Shown here piece by piece: positions 13,186-16,684 of a DNA stretch of 16,684 nucleotides (its first letter is position 1; the number at the start of each line of letters is the position of its first letter). The stretch is from assembly GCA_934085875.1 (NCBI GenBank), contig CAKOHQ010000028.1, forward strand, positions 1 through 16,684, written 5' to 3'. The notes beneath the pieces are model-generated. The model made no database searches, was not told the DNA's origin, and was given only the letters and a program-made list of their open reading frames with translations. The position numbers and the translations under genes are program-made. The stretch comes from an uncultured Bacilli bacterium. GTDB lineage: Bacteria; Bacillota_I; Bacilli_A; RF39; UBA660.

Positions 13186-14115
13186 CTATATTATAAAACT
13201 AGATTCGTCTATAAAATGATAATTTTCTTTAAATTTTAATTCATAAACTAACTTTACTAAAGCTAAATCCTTACCCTTAGCTTCTAACATAATATCAAAA
13301 CTTCTATTATATTTCTTTAAAAAATCAATAAATTTAACAAACTCATCACTATTTATATATTCATTATGAGTTCTTTTTTCTTTTTTGCTCTTAGGACTAG
13401 AATAATGCATCTTCACTTTACACTTTTTATATGTGTTAAATATTCTTTCCATATAATAATTTATATCTTTGGTACATTTATTACAATAGTGATGATGTAT
13501 ATCTAAACACATAGGTACCTCTATCTTTTCACACAACCTTAAAGTTTGATAAACATTATAACTTCTATCATCATTTTCTAATATTATTTTATCTTTTAAA
13601 TCATCATCTAACTTATTAAAAGTATCTATAAATCTACTTATGCTTTTATTTATTCCACCACTTTTACTTCCTATATGAAGTATAATATTGTAATTAATTT
13701 GAAACATATCCATTACTTTTTTTAAATCATTTAACATTTTTATACTTTTCATAATAACATCTTCATTAACACTATTTAACACACAATATTCATTTTCATG
13801 TACATCTACTCTCATATTATTCTCATTAATTAATTTTCCTATATCAATAAATTTATCTTTATATTTATTTAAATCTATATCATGTATATCTATCATCGGT
13901 ATTAAAGAAGCTGTCATTCTAAAAAAATGTATATTATTTTTTATATTATACTTTATAATTTGTTCTAAATTGTATAAGTTCTCTTTTATTATATTATCTA
14001 TTTTTATAGATTTATTATTTATATCTAATTTATTATAATATGTTAATGTTGTTGTTTTACTTGATGTAGTATCTATTATTTTACTTATACAAGCATATCC
14101 TAATCTTATCTTCAT
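13186..14115 (-). CDS. uvsE: UV damage endonuclease UvsE/UvdE
   Basis: A TIM-barrel endonuclease that nicks DNA 5' to UV photoproducts and abasic sites, starting an alternative excision repair route. The 309-residue product has the family signatures in order: MKIRLGYACIS at the N-terminus, LTYYNKLD, then HFFRMTASLIPMID. After these come DVHENEYCVLNS, ILHIGSKSGG, the metal-ligand Glu region KIILENDDRSY, CLDIHHHYC and the late KMHYSSPKS. The start is the ATG giving the family N-terminus; a GTG three codons earlier also exists. The Shine-Dalgarno is poor. It follows metG across a terminator. Confidence 0.94.
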   Translation of the reverse strand: MKIRLGYACISKIIDTTSSKTTTLTYYNKLDINNKSIKIDNIIKENLYNLEQIIKYNIKNNIHFFRMTASLIPMIDIHDIDLNKYKDKFIDIGKLINENNMRVDVHENEYCVLNSVNEDVIMKSIKMLNDLKKVMDMFQINYNIILHIGSKSGGINKSISRFIDTFNKLDDDLKDKIILENDDRSYNVYQTLRLCEKIEVPMCLDIHHHYCNKCTKDINYYMERIFNTYKKCKVKMHYSSPKSKKEKRTHNEYINSDEFVKFIDFLKKYNRSFDIMLEAKGKDLALVKLVYELKFKENYHFIDESSFII

Positions 14116-14157
14116 ATTTATCACAATATTATTATGTTTAAAATATATTATTTCATG

Positions 14158-14184
14158 AAAAAAACTTACTAATTAAAGTAAGTT
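14158..14184 (-). terminator. Intrinsic terminator of metG
   Basis: AACTTAC, an eight-base loop and GTAAGTT running into a T tract on the minus strand, five bases after the metG stop codon. Confidence 0.8.
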
Positions 14185-14188
14185 AATT

Positions 14189-15805
14189 TTATAATCTAGT
14201 AAATAACGCTTCAATTGTTGGTAAAGATAAGTCTTTTTTTGCTTCTATATAATTCCAAGATGGTTCGTCTATATTTAAATAAGATCTTATTTTTTCTGCA
14301 GTTGTAGGCATTATAGGTTCAATGTAGTTACTAATATTTGCAATTATTGTAGAACATGTATAAATTGTATCATTAAACTTATTAATATCTTCTTTAAATG
14401 TTATCCATGGTGTTTCTTCATCATAATATTTATTAACTCTATCAAGTATATTAATAATTATATTCGAAACTTCTCTAAACTCCATTTTTTCCATATAGAA
14501 TGATATGTCTTTATAAGTTTTTTCTAATAATTTTTTCATATCTTCGTCCATTTTTCCATTTGGAATATTTGTTAAACCTTTAAATTTTAATGTTCTATTT
14601 ATAAAGTTACCTAATTTATTATTTATTTCATTATGAGTAGAATTATATTCATCTATACCAAAATTTGAATCTCTTTTTTCTGGACCATTTCTAAGTAGAT
14701 GAAATCTTAATGTATCTATATTAAATTCTTCAGCTGCTTCCAAAACAGTCATACCAATCCCTTTACTCTTAGAAAATTTTTGATCATTAAAGTTTAAATA
14801 TTCACAAGATACTAACATATCAGGTAATTTATAATTGTCATTAAGTGCTAATAAAAGACCTGGGAATATTATGCTATGAAATGTTATATTATCTTTTCCA
14901 TGTACCATATACATTATATTATTTTTATCTTTATCCCACCATTGACGATAATCTAAATTATTTCTATTACAAAAATCAATAGTTGCAGTCAAATATCCTA
15001 AAACAGCTTCTATCCAAACATACATTTTTTTATCTTCATAATTAGGAACTGGAATATCAACTCCCCAAGTTAAATCTCTTGTAACAGCTCTATCAGGTAA
15101 TCCTTCACTCAAATATTTATTTGTTTCATTTTGAGCATTTTTTCTCCATTTAGACTCATTCTTTTTAACATATTCTTCTATTTTTGGTTGTAATCTAGAA
15201 AGCGCTATATATAAATTTTTATTATCTTTTAATACAGTTTTATTTCCACAATCTAAACATACTGCTCCATTTAATTCTTGTTTTGTAAATACGTGTCCAC
15301 ATTCACATTGATCTCCTTTTGTTTCGCTTCCACAATCAGGACATATTGTTAATAATTCTCTATCAGCAACAAATTTTTTACAAGTTTCACAATAATTATC
15401 TGGTTCAATTTTCTCATATATATAACCTTTATCATATATATCTTTAAATAATTTTTCAACAGTTTTTTTATGAAATTCACTTTCAGTTCTAGAATATAAG
15501 TTATATGTAAAATTCATCTTTTTAAATGATTCTACAAATTCATTATGATAATGTTCTGCAATACTATTAGGAGTAACTCCTTCTTTCTTCGCTCTTTCAG
15601 TAATAGGTGTTCCATGACAATCACTTCCAGAAACATACATTACATTATCTCCCATTAACCTATGATAACGTGCTAATACATCACCAGGTAATTGACTTGC
15701 TAAATGTCCTAAATGTAAGCTACTATTAGCATAAGGCCAAGCACCACCTATTAAAATATTTCTTCCTTTTTCATTAATTTTAATTCCATTATAAATTTCA
15801 CTCAT
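14189..15805 (-). CDS. metG: Methionyl-tRNA synthetase
   Basis: Charges tRNA-Met with methionine, using ATP. The 538-residue class I enzyme has the HIGH-type motif HLGH in YANSSLHLGHLASQLPGD. In the insert near residues 139-186 there are four Cys pairs (CETC, CPDC, CEC, CLDC), the two-knuckle zinc form. KFSKSKG is the KMSKS loop, and a helical anticodon-binding domain ends the protein. It lacks the C-terminal EMAP/Trbp111-like tRNA-binding domain found in longer MetG such as Bacillus. The ATG has GAGGTGG five bases upstream, which decides the start over a GTG three codons earlier. It has its own promoter and terminator. No T-box leader is present. Confidence 0.97.
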   Translation of the reverse strand: MSEIYNGIKINEKGRNILIGGAWPYANSSLHLGHLASQLPGDVLARYHRLMGDNVMYVSGSDCHGTPITERAKKEGVTPNSIAEHYHNEFVESFKKMNFTYNLYSRTESEFHKKTVEKLFKDIYDKGYIYEKIEPDNYCETCKKFVADRELLTICPDCGSETKGDQCECGHVFTKQELNGAVCLDCGNKTVLKDNKNLYIALSRLQPKIEEYVKKNESKWRKNAQNETNKYLSEGLPDRAVTRDLTWGVDIPVPNYEDKKMYVWIEAVLGYLTATIDFCNRNNLDYRQWWDKDKNNIMYMVHGKDNITFHSIIFPGLLLALNDNYKLPDMLVSCEYLNFNDQKFSKSKGIGMTVLEAAEEFNIDTLRFHLLRNGPEKRDSNFGIDEYNSTHNEINNKLGNFINRTLKFKGLTNIPNGKMDEDMKKLLEKTYKDISFYMEKMEFREVSNIIINILDRVNKYYDEETPWITFKEDINKFNDTIYTCSTIIANISNYIEPIMPTTAEKIRSYLNIDEPSWNYIEAKKDLSLPTIEALFTRL

Positions 15806-15834
15806 TTTTTCCACCTCAAATTAATTACTATACT

Positions 15835-15863
15835 ATTCTATCATAAATATATTTTTTTTTGAA
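15835..15863 (-). promoter_or_regulatory. metG promoter
   Basis: TTCAAA, a 17-base spacer and TAGAAT with an upstream TG on the minus strand. The -10 region is shared with the tRNA-Arg promoter (TTTATGATAGAATA). The leader between it and metG is only about 30 bases, too short for a T-box or riboswitch. Confidence 0.55.
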
Positions 15864-15887
15864 CTAAATATTAACTGATTACAATTA

Positions 15888-15917
15888 TTGAGTAAAATTA
15901 AACTAATAATTACTCAA
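15888..15917 (-). terminator. Possible weak terminator at the end of the DUF6508-like gene
   Basis: TTGAGTAA and TTACTCAA form an eight-bp stem with a 14-base loop; the 5' arm is in the last codons of the gene. No proper T run follows on the minus strand, so termination would be weak. Confidence 0.35.
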
Positions 15918-16310
15918 CTTAACTAAATCATATAATCTTTCAATAAGATTTAACATAGAACCATTTTTAACACAATTATATAATTCTCCAGATACAAATC
16001 TATCACTTCTTATTATTTTTGTTAATCCTGTTAACACTTCCTGATATGTAAATTCTTCTATTTTTTTATTTCCTATTTTCTCAAAGTTTTCTCTATAATT
16101 TTGATCTAATAAATTATTGTCATAAAAATACTGAATAAATTTTGTTAATTGTTCTCCTGGTTTAGATTCTGGTATACTGATTTCACCAAAAGTTCCTCCA
16201 CCATATGTTGTACACGCCTCTTTATTATTTTTTAAATCATTTATTGTATCATCTAATAATTTTATATCTAATTTATTATCCATAATAATATCATTCTTTT
16301 TCTCTTTCAT
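15903..16310 (-). CDS. Small protein resembling DUF6508
   Basis: A 135-residue soluble protein if started at this ATG. The second half, FTYQEVLTGLTKIIRSDRFVSGE then LYNCVKNGSMLNLIERLYDL, matches my recollection of the DUF6508 pattern (alternating Thr/Arg near IIR.DRF and GxxL.LIERL). The earlier half has a Gly-rich turn (TYGGGTFGEISIP) and KFIQYFYDNNLL. Function is unknown. Three in-frame starts are possible: GTG at 16340, this ATG and an ATG at 16283. None has a clear Shine-Dalgarno. The GTG would lie only about three bases from the expected transcription start. The gene has its own -10 and precedes metG. Confidence 0.75.
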   Translation of the reverse strand: MKEKKNDIIMDNKLDIKLLDDTINDLKNNKEACTTYGGGTFGEISIPESKPGEQLTKFIQYFYDNNLLDQNYRENFEKIGNKKIEEFTYQEVLTGLTKIIRSDRFVSGELYNCVKNGSMLNLIERLYDLVKLSNY

Positions 16311-16349
16311 TAAACTATGATTTTTTACACTTTCTTTCACTACAACAAA

Positions 16350-16355
16350 ATTATA
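16350..16355 (-). promoter_or_regulatory. Extended -10 element of the DUF6508-like gene
   Basis: TGATATAAT on the minus strand (TGn plus a perfect TATAAT). No good -35 is seen at the usual distance. It places the transcript start near 16343. Confidence 0.5.
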
Positions 16356-16433
16356 TCATATTTGTTATGATTTCATATATTATATTTATTTTAAAATTAC
16401 TAATTATATGTCAATCCATACGTACATCACCAA

Positions 16434-16566
16434 ATAAAAAATTACCTTTAATTAATTTAAAAGTAATTTCATATTTTATCTCGAAAAGTTCGAGTATCAA
16501 TCAATCTGGTGCGATAGTTAAGATAGTTCGAAACCAACACGACAAATAAATAAACAATTTAATTCT
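16434..16566 (-). ncRNA. Candidate small RNA, about 130 nt
   Basis: An extended -10 (TGGTATAAT at 16573-16581) would start a minus-strand transcript near 16566. A 13-bp hairpin with one G-U (arms 16439-16451 and 16457-16469, five-base loop) followed by T-rich sequence would end it. Between them lies the hairpin-plus-GGTGCGA element (read as its complement here). No reading frame worth calling is present. The rest of 16340-16684 shows no gene. Strand and existence are inferred from these signals only. Confidence 0.35.
16480..16514. other. Hairpin-plus-GGTGCGA element, copy B
   Basis: CTCGAA-AAG-TTCGAG is a six-bp perfect hairpin, followed after 13 bases by GGTGCGA. Copy A at 10713-10749 has the same plan with a different but still fully paired stem. 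Downstream the copies also agree at GT and ATA positions. Confidence 0.4.
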
Positions 16567-16620
16567 ATAACCATTATACCATGACTTTAATTAATTTTGA
16601 TAAATTGTTTTATAAAAATG

Positions 16621-16659
16621 AAAAAGACCTAAGGCTTCTAAAGTTTCCTAGGCACTTTT
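16621..16659. terminator. Probable terminator hairpin near the right edge
   Basis: Arms around CCTAAGG and CCTAGG, extended by AAAAG and CTTTT with small bulges, enclose a loop of about ten bases. On the minus strand it runs into TTTTT, so it would close a gene lying beyond the right edge; on the plus strand the T run is shorter. Confidence 0.5.
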
Positions 16660-16684
16660 CAATATTATTATATGCTATGAATTA

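Noticed and set aside
15806..15902. T-box or riboswitch leader for metG
   Set aside because: The promoter lies about 30 bases before the start codon, no T-box sequence or antiterminator is present, and the gap is too short.
16367..16549. Plus-strand 60-codon frame near the right edge
   Set aside because: No Shine-Dalgarno or promoter, no recognisable domain, and it runs across a 13-bp hairpin and the repeated hairpin element, which explain the sequence better.
1..16684. CRISPR array, rRNA, prophage structural genes or a replication origin
   Set aside because: No regularly spaced repeats, rRNA signatures, phage structural or integrase genes, or DnaA-box cluster seen on either strand.

Overview
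The window is very AT-rich, uses a standard code (TGA is a stop, TGG encodes Trp), and is almost entirely transcribed from the minus strand. Short intergenic gaps, ATGA start/stop overlaps, Ile/Asn/Lys-saturated proteins and Gram-positive-type genes (DnaD, LiaF-like, C39 peptidase ABC transporter, minimal MetG) suggest a low-GC Firmicutes or RF39/Mollicutes-related gut bacterium. This placement is inferred from gene content only.

Layout in the direction of transcription (right to left). (i) 16.6-12.5 kb: a possible small RNA, a small DUF6508-like protein, metG, uvsE, an HD-domain protein and tRNA-Arg(CCU), most with recognisable promoters or intrinsic terminators. (ii) 12.4-10.05 kb: an accessory island with a conserved-looking protein of unknown function, long non-coding stretches with inverted repeats, a compact two-promoter module around a 30-residue hydrophobic peptide that looks like a type I toxin-antitoxin locus, and a truncated NUDIX reading frame. 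(iii) 10.04-7.98 kb: a NUDIX hydrolase, then an envelope-sensing pair (LiaF-like plus DUF4097-like). (iv) 7.86-5.53 kb: a bacteriocin-type cassette of a C39 peptidase/ABC exporter followed by two previously uncalled small genes for double-glycine-leader peptides, ending in a terminator. (v) 5.45-0.2 kb: a housekeeping run of CmpB-like membrane protein, cca, dnaD-like and nth, then nusB, xseA, xseB and mscL, with an internal promoter before nusB and a terminator overlapping the end of mscL.

The two strongest discoveries are outside the obvious genes. The first is a tandem pair of double-glycine peptides (47 and 51 residues). Each has a leader fitting the C39 recognition pattern, GxxxG motifs and one Cys in the mature part, which is the profile of a two-peptide (class IIb) bacteriocin. 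The second is the module at about 10305-10635. It has convergent sigma-A-like promoters, a 25-bp 5'/3' inverted repeat, a sequestered Shine-Dalgarno and an antisense RNA with its own terminator, all around a one-helix peptide. A third, weaker signal is a pair of related hairpin elements about 5.8 kb apart (10713-10749 and 16480-16514) whose stems differ by compensating changes.

All calls come from reading the sequence. Start codons were moved from the longest frame where a Shine-Dalgarno or family N-terminus supports a later start.
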